Source: an uncultured Bacilli bacterium (GTDB taxonomy: Bacteria > Bacillota_I > Bacilli_A > RF39 > UBA660). From it: a stretch of DNA of 11,301 nucleotides. The notes below the pieces were generated by a model that was not told where the DNA came from, ran no database searches, and saw nothing but the letters and a program-made list of their open reading frames with translations. Positions within the stretch are counted from its first letter, which is position 1. Each line of letters begins with the position of its first letter. Location of the stretch: NCBI GenBank assembly GCA_947630095.1, contig CANRGI010000028.1:1-11301 (forward strand). Direction: 5' to 3'. Of this stretch, positions 1 to 6,143 are shown in pieces. A program made the translations under genes and the position numbers.

Positions 1-1
1 G

Positions 2-526
2 AATTATTATAATGAATTTGAGATTATGGATTTAATGAATAATAGAGAATATGGTTGGTTAGATAAAGATGGTGTTAAACATAGTCTTGATTATGAATTA
101 TTTTCTGATAATTATATATTACAAACACCAAATGAAGTTATAAAAAATAAAATTGGAGTATGTTGGGATCAAGTAGAACTTGAAAGGTATTATTTTAAAG
201 GAAATATTTGGAATATAAAAACTTATTTTATAGTGCATTATGATGGCGATAAATGTCCAACTCATACATTTCTAACTTATGAAAAAAATGATAAATATTA
301 TTGGTTTGAACATTCATGGGAAAGATTTAGAGGAATTCATGAATATAATACTGAAAAAGATTTATTATTAGATATTAGAAATAAATTTATTAGATATGAA
401 CTAAACAATATGTATAAAAATGAAAATTTGGTATTATATGAATATAAGAAACCAAAGTATCATATTTCAGTACCAGAATTTTATAATCATTGTGAAAAAG
501 GAAAAAATATTGACTTTAATATTTAG
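2..526 (+). CDS. Transglutaminase-like fold protein, 5' end cut by window edge
   Basis: The first in-window ATG is at 26, but the frame is open back to the first base and reads N-Y-Y-N-E-F-E-I before it, so the real start is probably at or just left of the edge (base 1 could be the G of an ATG). Counting from the ATG at 26, there are 166 residues. The motif IGVCWDQ (Cys46), then PTHTF (His80) and YYWFEHSW (Glu95) fits the Cys-His-Asp/Glu arrangement of transglutaminase-like/papain-like proteins. No signal peptide or membrane segment is visible, so a cytoplasmic enzyme is likely. Its substrate cannot be told from sequence; related small proteins are usually annotated as hypothetical. It is followed after 56 bp by an unrelated gene with its own promoter. 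The family assignment rests on motif spacing only. Confidence 0.72.
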   Translation, partial: NYYNEFEIMDLMNNREYGWLDKDGVKHSLDYELFSDNYILQTPNEVIKNKIGVCWDQVELERYYFKGNIWNIKTYFIVHYDGDKCPTHTFLTYEKNDKYYWFEHSWERFRGIHEYNTEKDLLLDIRNKFIRYELNNMYKNENLVLYEYKKPKYHISVPEFYNHCEKGKNIDFNI

Positions 527-551
527 AAATAAAGAAAAATACCAGAATTTA

Positions 552-560
552 TGATATAAT
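552..560 (+). promoter_or_regulatory. Extended -10 promoter for the 583 gene
   Basis: TGATATAAT is a perfect TATAAT preceded by TGn. No good -35 box lies 16-18 bp upstream (AAGAAA at 532-537), which is typical of extended -10 promoters. It sits 23 bp before the start codon of the next gene and is followed by an AGAGG ribosome binding site at 573-577. Confidence 0.55.
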
Positions 561-582
561 TAAGTAGTACATAGAGGTTTTT

Positions 583-1008
583 ATGTTAAAAGAAAGTGTT
601 AAAAAGAATATTACAGCTTTTGCTTTTTTGAATTTGTTGTCTTCAACTATTGTTTTGCAAGGGAAAACTCCAATTTTTGAAAATCAACAATTACAAAAAG
701 ATTTATATGATTTTTATGATAATCCAGATTTTAATTTTTTATTTGAAGATATTTGTAAAAAAGAAAGCATAGAAGAGAACAATTATATAGATTTGGGTGA
801 TGCTTTCCAACTTGCTTATGCTTTGGGTTTATTATCTATGGTTCAAGGTAGTGGAAATTTAAAATCAGTTATTAATTTATCAGAAGAAGAATCACGAAAT
901 AATATTTCACAATTCAATCTAAAAGAAACAAGTGCTATGAATGAATTAATTACTCAATTATATTTATCAAAAACAGTTGATAAATCTCGTGTATTAGTAA
1001 AAAAATAA
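583..1008 (+). CDS. Small hypothetical protein (141 aa)
   Basis: I do not recognise this family. The ATG at 583 has AGAGG at 573-577, five bases upstream, and an extended -10 promoter further up, so the gene looks real and independently transcribed. The protein begins with a lysine-rich stretch (MLKESVKK) and a moderately hydrophobic segment at about residues 10-26, which could be a weak membrane anchor or simply a buried helix. The rest is acidic and predicted mostly helical, with an acidic, aromatic-rich segment around residues 40-60 and a hydrophobic helix (AFQLAYALGLLSMV) near residues 74-87. There are no metal-binding or catalytic motifs visible. It ends 30 bp before an intrinsic terminator, so it is probably a one-gene unit. 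Confidence 0.6.
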   Translation: MLKESVKKNITAFAFLNLLSSTIVLQGKTPIFENQQLQKDLYDFYDNPDFNFLFEDICKKESIEENNYIDLGDAFQLAYALGLLSMVQGSGNLKSVINLSEEESRNNISQFNLKETSAMNELITQLYLSKTVDKSRVLVKK

Positions 1009-1036
1009 GTAAGTGTGTTTTCTAAATTAGCAAAAT

Positions 1037-1073
1037 AAAACTACTCTCAATTTTATTTTAAGAGTAGTTTTTA
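1037..1073. terminator. Bidirectional intrinsic terminator
   Basis: The inverted repeat AAAACTACTCT (1037-1047) / AGAGTAGTTTT (1061-1071) has an AT-only loop region. Reading rightwards it ends in a T run and can stop the 583 gene; reading leftwards it also ends in TTTTATTTTG and can stop the tRNA-Cys and sirtuin transcripts on the minus strand. Confidence 0.8.
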
Positions 1074-1078
1074 TATGT

Positions 1079-1103
1079 ACTCGAAGAATATTCCGAGTTT
1101 TTT
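1079..1103 (+). terminator. Possible second, backup terminator hairpin
   Basis: ACTCG (1079-1083) pairs with CGAGT (1094-1098), with partial inner pairing in the AT-rich loop, and is followed by a run of six T (1098-1103) in the rightward direction only. It would stop rightward read-through before it becomes antisense to the tRNA. The stem is short, so this is tentative. Confidence 0.4.
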
Positions 1104-1110
1104 ATTATAT

Positions 1111-1184
1111 TGGAGGACCTAGTCGGATTTGAACCAACGATCAGGGAGTTGCAGTCCCGTGCCTTACCACTTGGCTATAGGTCC
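1111..1184 (-). tRNA. tRNA-Cys (anticodon GCA)
   Basis: The reverse complement folds as a complete cloverleaf of 74 nt. The acceptor stem is GGACCTA/TAGGTCC, the D arm is GCC...GGC, and the anticodon stem-loop is GGGA-CTGCAAC-TCCC with anticodon GCA. The T arm is GTTGG-TTCAAAT-CCGAC. The discriminator base is U, the known identity element for cysteine, and CCA is encoded (1111-1113). The gene stands alone between the sirtuin and the terminator region. Confidence 0.96.
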
Positions 1185-1193
1185 ATACATTTT

Positions 1194-1221
1194 ATTATAT
1201 GCAATTAGTAGAATTAATGAA
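1194..1221 (-). promoter_or_regulatory. Promoter of tRNA-Cys
   Basis: On the minus strand a perfect TATAAT lies at 1199-1194, about ten bases before the tRNA 5' end, with a weak TTCATT at 1221-1216 as the -35 box and a 16-bp spacer. A short inverted repeat, AATTAGT (1203-1209) / ACTAATT (1221-1227), overlaps the spacer and may be chance in such AT-rich DNA. Confidence 0.5.
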
Positions 1222-1277
1222 CTAATTACTATCTAATTTTCTCATAAAATGTAAGAATAGTCAATATTTTAGGCAAA

Positions 1278-1994
1278 TTATTTTAAATTTTCAAATACAT
1301 TTTTTAAATCGTCATGTATTAATAAAGTGGCAAGATTATCGTATGCAGTAGGGTCGTTATTAATAATTACTAAATTTTTGCCAGAAAATATTCTAACTAA
1401 ACTACTCGCGGGTTCAACAGTTAATGATGTACCTGCCACGATTAGGGTATCAGCATTAGTTATATAATTTATTGCTTCGTCAAAAGCGTTAGGAAGTGCT
1501 TCTCCATATAAAACTACATCTGGTTTAATAATGCCTTTGCATTCACAGTAAGGAATACCTACTCCATTAAATACATAATCTGCACTATAGAATTTATTAC
1601 ATTTAGTACAGTAATTTCTTTTAATTGAACCGTGTAATTCTAATACATTTTTACTTCCTGCCTCTTGATGTAGGCCATCTATATTTTGAGTTATAATTGC
1701 CTTTAATTTATTTTCTTTTTCTAATTTAGTCAAATAGGTATGCACTATGTTAGGTTTTTTATCTAGGGTATTCATATTCTTTTTATAGTATTCATAAAAT
1801 AATTGAGTATTTTCATAAAAATATTTACTACTTAATAAATATTCAGGACTATAATCACTTTTTTCTTTATATAGTCCATTTTTACCTCTAAAATCTTTTA
1901 TACCACTTAAAGTAGAAACTCCAGCACCTCCAAAAAATACTATATTATTTGAAGTATCTATAATTCGTATAAGTTCTTTAATTTTATTATCCAT
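1278..1994 (-). CDS. Sirtuin, NAD-dependent protein deacylase (Sir2 family)
   Basis: It removes acyl groups from protein lysines using NAD, in the cytoplasm. Counting from the chosen start (238 aa), the NAD-binding motif GAGVSTLSG is at residues 23-31 followed by DFRG, and TQNID at 102-106 continues into a LHQEAG motif. The catalytic histidine of ELHGS is His121, and the late NAD motifs GTSLTVEP (188-195) and NND (212-214) are present. The zinc ligands are Cys129, Cys132, Cys150 and Cys152; the second pair is C-x-C rather than the textbook C-x-x-C. An upstream in-frame ATG at 2009 is unlikely to be the start because the -10 box lies only five bases before it, while the AGGG at 2006-2003 lies eight bases before the ATG at 1994. 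A deacetylase role is most likely, but the acyl preference is not readable. It stands 51 bp from the upstream regulator gene and has its own promoter. Confidence 0.94.
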   Translation of the reverse strand: MDNKIKELIRIIDTSNNIVFFGGAGVSTLSGIKDFRGKNGLYKEKSDYSPEYLLSSKYFYENTQLFYEYYKKNMNTLDKKPNIVHTYLTKLEKENKLKAIITQNIDGLHQEAGSKNVLELHGSIKRNYCTKCNKFYSADYVFNGVGIPYCECKGIIKPDVVLYGEALPNAFDEAINYITNADTLIVAGTSLTVEPASSLVRIFSGKNLVIINNDPTAYDNLATLLIHDDLKNVFENLK

Positions 1995-2013
1995 AATATT
2001 ATCCCTCATATTA

Positions 2014-2022
2014 ATTATAACA
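2014..2022 (-). promoter_or_regulatory. Extended -10 promoter of the sirtuin gene
   Basis: The minus strand reads TGTTATAAT, a perfect -10 with the TGn extension; no strong -35 box is seen. Transcription would begin close to 2007, so the upstream ATG at 2009 would lie at or outside the RNA 5' end. This supports the ATG at 1994 as the true start. Confidence 0.55.
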
Positions 2023-2045
2023 AAAAAGAAAGCATATCGCTAACT

Positions 2046-3590
2046 TTAATCTAATAAATTTATATTATTTTTATATTCTTCTATTTTATTTTCTAAATCT
2101 TCTATCTTACCTTCTAAAACATTTTTATCATATTCTAACTCTATGTTTTTACTTATTAAATCATTAATTTCATCATATAATCTTTCATTTTCACTTGCAT
2201 CTAATTCATAATAATTATCTATAGTTTTTTTATTTTCCATTAATTTATTATAATTTTCTTCAGATACATAAACATTTATTAAAACTTCATAATACTCTCC
2301 ATAATTATATATATTTTTATTCTTTAAATTTTTAAATAAAATTTTGAATAAACTACTTCTATATTTACTATAATAATCAAAAATCAAATAAGTATATTCT
2401 TTACCATCTATTGTACCTTTATTTTTATTTATTTTAGTTTCTACAAAGTAATCATAATAAGATAATTCAAATTTAATATTATCTCCAATATTGTTATCTA
2501 TTATATAATTCACATCTTCGTGTTCTATTACCATGTTATCTTCAAATTTATATTCTTCTATAAAACTATTTAGTTTATATTGGTTATCTTTAGGTAATTC
2601 ATAAATAAATTCTGTATTAGTCACTTCCATTAAAGTAATACCTGTACCTATTCCCGCTAGGGCGAGTGAAGTTATAAACATAGTAAATAATACTTTAAAA
2701 CTTAATCTTTTACTAAATATAAAAGCAAATATCATTTTTAATATAAGTATAGTTAAATTAATTCCCGCGATCGAGCATATAATAATACCAATGTAAGTTA
2801 TTTTGTATTTAATAAATAGAATTATTATAGTAGTGATAATTAAAAACAAGATAGTTAATGCAATTATAAAAGGTATGCTAAGTAATAGTAATGTACCTTT
2901 AGTACAAAAAGATACTATTTTACCAAGTATTATTAGTAATGTATTTCTTTTTTCTTTAATTATGATATTTTCTTTAATTTCTTTTTTATCTTCTATAATG
3001 TTATCTATTTTATTATCTAAAGTATTTAAATTATCACTTTTATTAGTTAAGTTGTATTTATCTAAAAAGTAACTTTTATAAACATATAAAAATATGAAAA
3101 CAAATAATATAGTATAAACAATATTTATTATTAATCTAGTAAAGAAACTAATGTAATAAAAACCTCTAGGGGCATATATAAATAAGTTATTAACAAGATA
3201 TATTATATAACTAAAAGGTATTCTAAATAATAATAAAATAATAATTAATATTAATAAAGAACCTATACATTTTTCTTTTTCTTTTTTATTCATAGATTTA
3301 AACATATTTGTACTTTTAGAAATTAATTCCATGATGTCGTCTATTAAGTTAGTGAGCATATTAGTATTTTTAATTTTAACATCTTTAAAATCAATGTCGT
3401 CATTAGTTAAATCGTCTAAAGTAACATTAAATATTTTACACATAGTAAGTAGTTTATCCATTTCAGGATATGTTTGTCCACTTTCCCATTTAGAAACAGA
3501 CTGCCTAGATACATCAAGCATCTCTGCTAATTGTTCTTGATTATAATTATTATCCTTTCTTAATTTTTGTAATTTTTCACTAAATTTCAT
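2046..3590 (-). CDS. XRE-family HTH regulator fused to a multi-pass membrane domain
   Basis: The start is the ATG at 3590: GAGGTGG (3602-3596) lies five bases upstream, and the longer in-frame GTG at 3599 is part of that ribosome binding site. The product is 514 aa. Residues about 4-60 form a Cro/CI-type helix-turn-helix with the recognition helix in SRQSVSKWESG (28-38). Hydrophobic segments follow near 109-133, 145-172, 218-262 (probably two), 265-291 and 297-320, separated by a charged loop at about 173-215. The region from 322 to about 455 is polar and rich in tyrosine, and residues about 465-511 form a heptad-like coiled coil. XRE proteins with membrane tails are known, but I do not recognise this C-terminal domain. 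A sensor that binds DNA from the membrane is an inference. It is divergent from the 3749 gene and probably controls the shared gap. Confidence 0.85.
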   Translation of the reverse strand: MKFSEKLQKLRKDNNYNQEQLAEMLDVSRQSVSKWESGQTYPEMDKLLTMCKIFNVTLDDLTNDDIDFKDVKIKNTNMLTNLIDDIMELISKSTNMFKSMNKKEKEKCIGSLLILIIILLLFRIPFSYIIYLVNNLFIYAPRGFYYISFFTRLIINIVYTILFVFIFLYVYKSYFLDKYNLTNKSDNLNTLDNKIDNIIEDKKEIKENIIIKEKRNTLLIILGKIVSFCTKGTLLLLSIPFIIALTILFLIITTIIILFIKYKITYIGIIICSIAGINLTILILKMIFAFIFSKRLSFKVLFTMFITSLALAGIGTGITLMEVTNTEFIYELPKDNQYKLNSFIEEYKFEDNMVIEHEDVNYIIDNNIGDNIKFELSYYDYFVETKINKNKGTIDGKEYTYLIFDYYSKYRSSLFKILFKNLKNKNIYNYGEYYEVLINVYVSEENYNKLMENKKTIDNYYELDASENERLYDEINDLISKNIELEYDKNVLEGKIEDLENKIEEYKNNINLLD

Positions 3591-3595
3591 TTCTT

Positions 3596-3602
3596 CCACC
3601 TC
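3596..3602 (-). promoter_or_regulatory. Ribosome binding site that fixes the regulator start
   Basis: GAGGTGG on the minus strand, five bases before the ATG at 3590. The alternative GTG start at 3599 lies inside this site and is therefore rejected. Confidence 0.75.
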
Positions 3603-3613
3603 GCATTAAATAT

Positions 3614-3641
3614 ATAATAAAACCCAGTTGCATTTAACCAA
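3614..3641 (-). promoter_or_regulatory. Likely promoter of the XRE regulator
   Basis: On the minus strand TTGGTT (3641-3636) and TATTAT (3619-3614) are separated by 16 bp, just upstream of the ribosome binding site. The first 21-bp repeat covers the -35 box and part of the spacer, so binding there would block this promoter. The -35 match is only moderate. Confidence 0.4.
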
Positions 3642-3687
3642 TTATAAGTTGTTTTTTGTTAATTTTGAGTTGCATATACTATTATAA
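3625..3687. repeat. Three 21-bp direct repeats headed by AGTTG, candidate operator
   Basis: AGTTG occurs at 3626, 3647 and 3668, exactly 21 bp apart, which is two turns of B-DNA, so all three would face the same side of the helix. The outer copies share the longer AGTTGCAT (3626-3633 and 3668-3675); the middle copy is degenerate after AGTTG. All copies continue with an AT-rich tail. They lie in the gap between the divergent regulator and the 3749 gene, overlapping the regulator's likely promoter and upstream of the other. Binding by the neighbouring XRE protein is an inference. Confidence 0.5.
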
Positions 3688-3700
3688 CATATATTTTTTC

Positions 3701-3728
3701 TTGTAATAGTTTATTTATTTAGTATAAT
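3701..3728 (+). promoter_or_regulatory. Promoter of the 3749 gene
   Basis: TTGTAA (3701-3706) and a perfect TATAAT (3723-3728) with a 16-bp spacer. The leader is very short: AGGAAG begins at 3737 and the GTG start is at 3749. The 21-bp repeats end 13 bp upstream of the -35 box, where a bound protein could repress or activate. Confidence 0.6.
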
Positions 3729-3748
3729 GAATTATAGGAAGTGATATT

Positions 3749-4429
3749 GTGAATTTAATAGATAGAGAATTAGAAAGTGCTAGAAAATATGTATTAGATA
3801 CTGAAATAGTAGATGGAAATACTTTAGTTAAATTAAATCAAGATAATGTCGCTAGGGTAGAAGCAATGATCATAAGTGATTCTGAATATAGGAATACTTT
3901 TAATTCTAGTTTAGGTATATTATATAAGAAAGGAAAAAATAAAGATAATTTAAAAAGTGAAGACGATATTAAGTATATAGGTTCAAGTGCATACTGGGGT
4001 AGTGAGTTAAGAAAAGTAATTTGTAGTTTAGGGAAAAGTGAGTTAAAAGAATACTTGTATAGACCTAAAGAAAATAATTATAAATTAATAGATTTAATAA
4101 CTAATGCTAGTGGAAATGAAGGAAATGTTTATTATTCATTTGCAACTAAGCTTTGTCATTATGCTTGTATGTATGTTGTTGATGGGGAAGAAAAAGATAA
4201 CTTTTCTATTTATGACAGGGTTATTAAGTCTTCTTTACCGATGTATATAGAAAGATATTTAAATAAAAGTGTTAAAGAAAAAGTTTATGATAAAAATTAT
4301 ATAGAATATATAAAATTAATAGACGAGATAAGAGATAAATTAAAAGAAAATAATGAAGTTATAAGTAGAAATGGGTTAGATCATTTACTATGGTACCATC
4401 ATAAAGGGGATAAAATAAAGATGTATTAG
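3749..4429 (+). CDS. Uncharacterised protein, weak resemblance to OGG-glycosylase-fold family
   Basis: The start is GTG at 3749, with AGGAAG just upstream; no in-frame ATG fits better. The protein has 226 aa, no signal peptide and no membrane segment, so it is probably cytoplasmic. The second half reads SFATKLCHY (130-138), a Y-D at 155-156 (IYDRVIKSSL), a helical region, and LDHLLWYHHKG (210-220). This order resembles proteins annotated as 8-oxoguanine-glycosylase-fold proteins, in which a SFASK-CHF-like motif is followed by an IYD motif and a terminal D-LW element. I cannot identify a catalytic lysine and do not claim glycosylase activity. Its divergent position next to the membrane-bound XRE regulator suggests that the regulator controls it. 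Its last four bases overlap the end of a decayed gene on the other strand. Confidence 0.75.
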   Translation: MNLIDRELESARKYVLDTEIVDGNTLVKLNQDNVARVEAMIISDSEYRNTFNSSLGILYKKGKNKDNLKSEDDIKYIGSSAYWGSELRKVICSLGKSELKEYLYRPKENNYKLIDLITNASGNEGNVYYSFATKLCHYACMYVVDGEEKDNFSIYDRVIKSSLPMYIERYLNKSVKEKVYDKNYIEYIKLIDEIRDKLKENNEVISRNGLDHLLWYHHKGDKIKMY

Positions 4430-4608
4430 TTGTTTATAAAATATATTTCATACCACTTTAAGAAAGTATAAATTATCCAAATTTTTTTATAATTATCTTT
4501 TTTGTGAGTTTTATGTTCTTCTAATAGTTTTATTATGTATTTAGTATTAAAAAAGTAAGAAGAATAGTTTTTAAGGAAAGTGTTTTTAATTTCTTTAACT
4601 TCAAAATT
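4426..4608 (-). pseudogene. Remnant of the C-terminus of an asparagine synthase-like gene
   Basis: A minus-strand frame is open for 60 codons from a stop just upstream (4611-4609) to a TAA at 4428-4426, without any start codon. It encodes ...SSYFFNTKYIIKLLEEH, then KKDNYKKIW, then TFLKWYEIYF at the very end. This is the pattern of the last helices of glutamine-dependent asparagine synthases (KEY-LL-EH...D-S-KIW...WYE-YF). The rest of the expected 500-600 residues is absent and the DNA upstream is full of stops in all frames. The likely reading is a gene deleted to a stub, overlapping the 3' end of its convergent neighbour. The family call is from memory of the motif and needs a search. Confidence 0.55.
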
Positions 4609-4742
4609 TTATCAACATCAGCATAGTGTTCTTATATATTTTTTCCTATTCTGACAATGATATTTTGTTTTTTGCAATTTTAATATTAATTTATTTCTTT
4701 TTTTATATTTTTTAATTCTGTCTTTTTTTATTTCTTTCTATT
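4609..4742. other. Non-coding, degenerate AT-rich stretch
   Basis: Together with the remnant this fills the 313-bp gap between 4429 and 4743. All six frames are closed by stops at short intervals. On the minus strand there are short lysine-rich open pieces, which may be further debris of a decayed gene, but I cannot assign them. No clear intrinsic terminator for the ATPase gene ending at 4743 is seen. Confidence 0.5.
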
Positions 4743-5987
4743 TTATAAATTTAAACTATTTTTATCTAATAAAAATTCATAAATTCCTATAATCAATATT
4801 CCTTCTTCAGTATACCAATGTTTCATATTATTTTTTACAACTATGATTTTTTTAAAATTATCATTGATATTCATAAGAGGTCTTTCTTCTTGAATAGTTT
4901 TTTCTCTAGTATCTAAATTTAGTGAACATTGTATATAATATCTTTTATCTCCTAAATTACATACAAAATCTACTTCTAATTGTTTTCTATTTTTATTTCC
5001 ATCTCTTATATCTACGACGCCTACATCAACATTATATCCTCTTACAATTAGTTCGTTATATATTATATTTTCCATTAAATGATTTTCTTCTTGTTGTCTA
5101 AAATTTAATCTAGCATTTCTTAAGCCAATATCAGAAAAATAATATTTTTGTAAGGTTTGAATATATTTCTTTCCTTTTACATCATATCTATTAGACTTAT
5201 TAACAATAAATGAATCTTCAATATTTTTTATATATGTGCTAATTGTGTTATATGATAGTTTTTTTTCGCCATTACTTATAAAAGTATTATATATTTTTTT
5301 AGGATTTGTTAATGAACCTACTGAAGAGGCTAACATATTAATAATTGAATCTACAATATCAACTCTTTGTATATTATTTCTTTCAATTATATCTTTTATA
5401 TAAGTTTGCTCGAATAAATCTTTTAAATATTGAGATTTTTCTTCGTCATCTCTTTTAGATAATATTAAAGGTAATCCTCCATATAATACATATTCATTCC
5501 AAGCATCATATTTATCACCATCATAAGCACTTACAAATTCAGAAAAAGATAATGGAAAAACTTTTATTACATCTCCTCTTCCTCTAAATTCAGTTATAAT
5601 GTCTGCTGATAAAAACTTTGAATTACTTCCAGTTACATATACATCTAAGTTTTTTTCATATAAAAAACCATTTAAAACAAATTCAAAACCTTTGACTAAT
5701 TGAATTTCGTCTAGTAATATGTAATACATATCATTATCTTTTATTTTTGATTTGATATATTTGCTTAATTCTTTGGCTTCTAAATATTGTTGGTTTTCTT
5801 CTTTATCTAATTCTAATTTTATAATGTGGTCTTCTTTTACACCACTTTCAAGTAAATGATTTTTAAATATAGGGTCTAATAAATATGATTTACCACATCT
5901 ACGTATTCCTGTTAAAATTTTAATTAAACCATTGCCTTTTCTATTTATCATTTTATTTAGATATGTATCTCTTTTAATTTCGTTCAT
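4743..5987 (-). CDS. ATPase of the AAA_14 / DUF4143 family
   Basis: A 414-aa protein with the usual length for this family. The Walker A motif GIRRCGKS is at 27-34, Walker B YYILLDE at 88-94, and a sensor-type strand YVTGSNS at 117-123. An arginine-containing segment (EFRGRGDV, 133-140) and the family-typical PLSFSEF (145-151) and YGGLP (169-173) follow. The C-terminal half is DUF4143-like, with a nuclease-like LEVDFVC...YYIQCS element (338-355) that has Glu338 and Asp340 but Gln353 where a PD-(D/E)xK lysine would be. The cellular role of these ATPases is unknown; they are common in gut bacteria and archaea as isolated genes. The start is supported by AGGAG six bases upstream (5998-5994). It is transcribed alone, 156 bp downstream of htpG. 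Confidence 0.93.
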   Translation of the reverse strand: MNEIKRDTYLNKMINRKGNGLIKILTGIRRCGKSYLLDPIFKNHLLESGVKEDHIIKLELDKEENQQYLEAKELSKYIKSKIKDNDMYYILLDEIQLVKGFEFVLNGFLYEKNLDVYVTGSNSKFLSADIITEFRGRGDVIKVFPLSFSEFVSAYDGDKYDAWNEYVLYGGLPLILSKRDDEEKSQYLKDLFEQTYIKDIIERNNIQRVDIVDSIINMLASSVGSLTNPKKIYNTFISNGEKKLSYNTISTYIKNIEDSFIVNKSNRYDVKGKKYIQTLQKYYFSDIGLRNARLNFRQQEENHLMENIIYNELIVRGYNVDVGVVDIRDGNKNRKQLEVDFVCNLGDKRYYIQCSLNLDTREKTIQEERPLMNINDNFKKIIVVKNNMKHWYTEEGILIIGIYEFLLDKNSLNL

Positions 5988-6069
5988 ATTAATCTCCTTT
6001 AATTTTTAATTATTATCTATCTTAATTTTAACACATTTTAAATAAAAAACAATATTCATTGAAAACTTT

Positions 6070-6091
6070 TGCCACTAGTGGCATTTTTTTT
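6070..6091 (+). terminator. Perfect 14-bp palindrome plus T run
   Basis: TGCCACTAGTGGCA (6070-6083) is a perfect palindrome followed by eight T (6084-6091) on the plus strand, so it has the form of a rightward intrinsic terminator. There is no plus-strand gene upstream that needs one. It lies 83 bp upstream of the ATPase start and downstream of htpG, so it could instead be a protein-binding site or stop rightward antisense transcription into htpG. Confidence 0.4.
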
Positions 6092-6104
6092 CAGCGATAA
6101 ATGG

Positions 6105-6137
6105 TAAAAAAAAAACGAGTCATAAAATACTCGTTTT
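6105..6137 (-). terminator. Intrinsic terminator of htpG
   Basis: On the minus strand AAAACGAGT (6137-6129) pairs with ACTCGTTTT (6120-6112) around an 8-base loop and continues into an unbroken T run ending at 6106. It begins seven bases after the htpG stop codon. Confidence 0.88.
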
Positions 6138-6143
6138 AATAAA

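Noticed and set aside
8..13. TATAAT near the left edge as a promoter
   Set aside because: It lies within the continuing open frame of the transglutaminase-like gene, where Tyr and Asn codons make the motif by chance.
1203..1227. Inverted repeat AATTAGT/ACTAATT as a terminator of the sirtuin gene
   Set aside because: All-AT-type stem with an 11-base loop and no T run; it overlaps the tRNA promoter and is probably chance.
2803..3540. Plus-strand open frames inside the XRE regulator gene
   Set aside because: They are antisense to a frame with a convincing HTH and membrane segments, have no ribosome binding sites, and give low-complexity hydrophobic or serine-rich translations.
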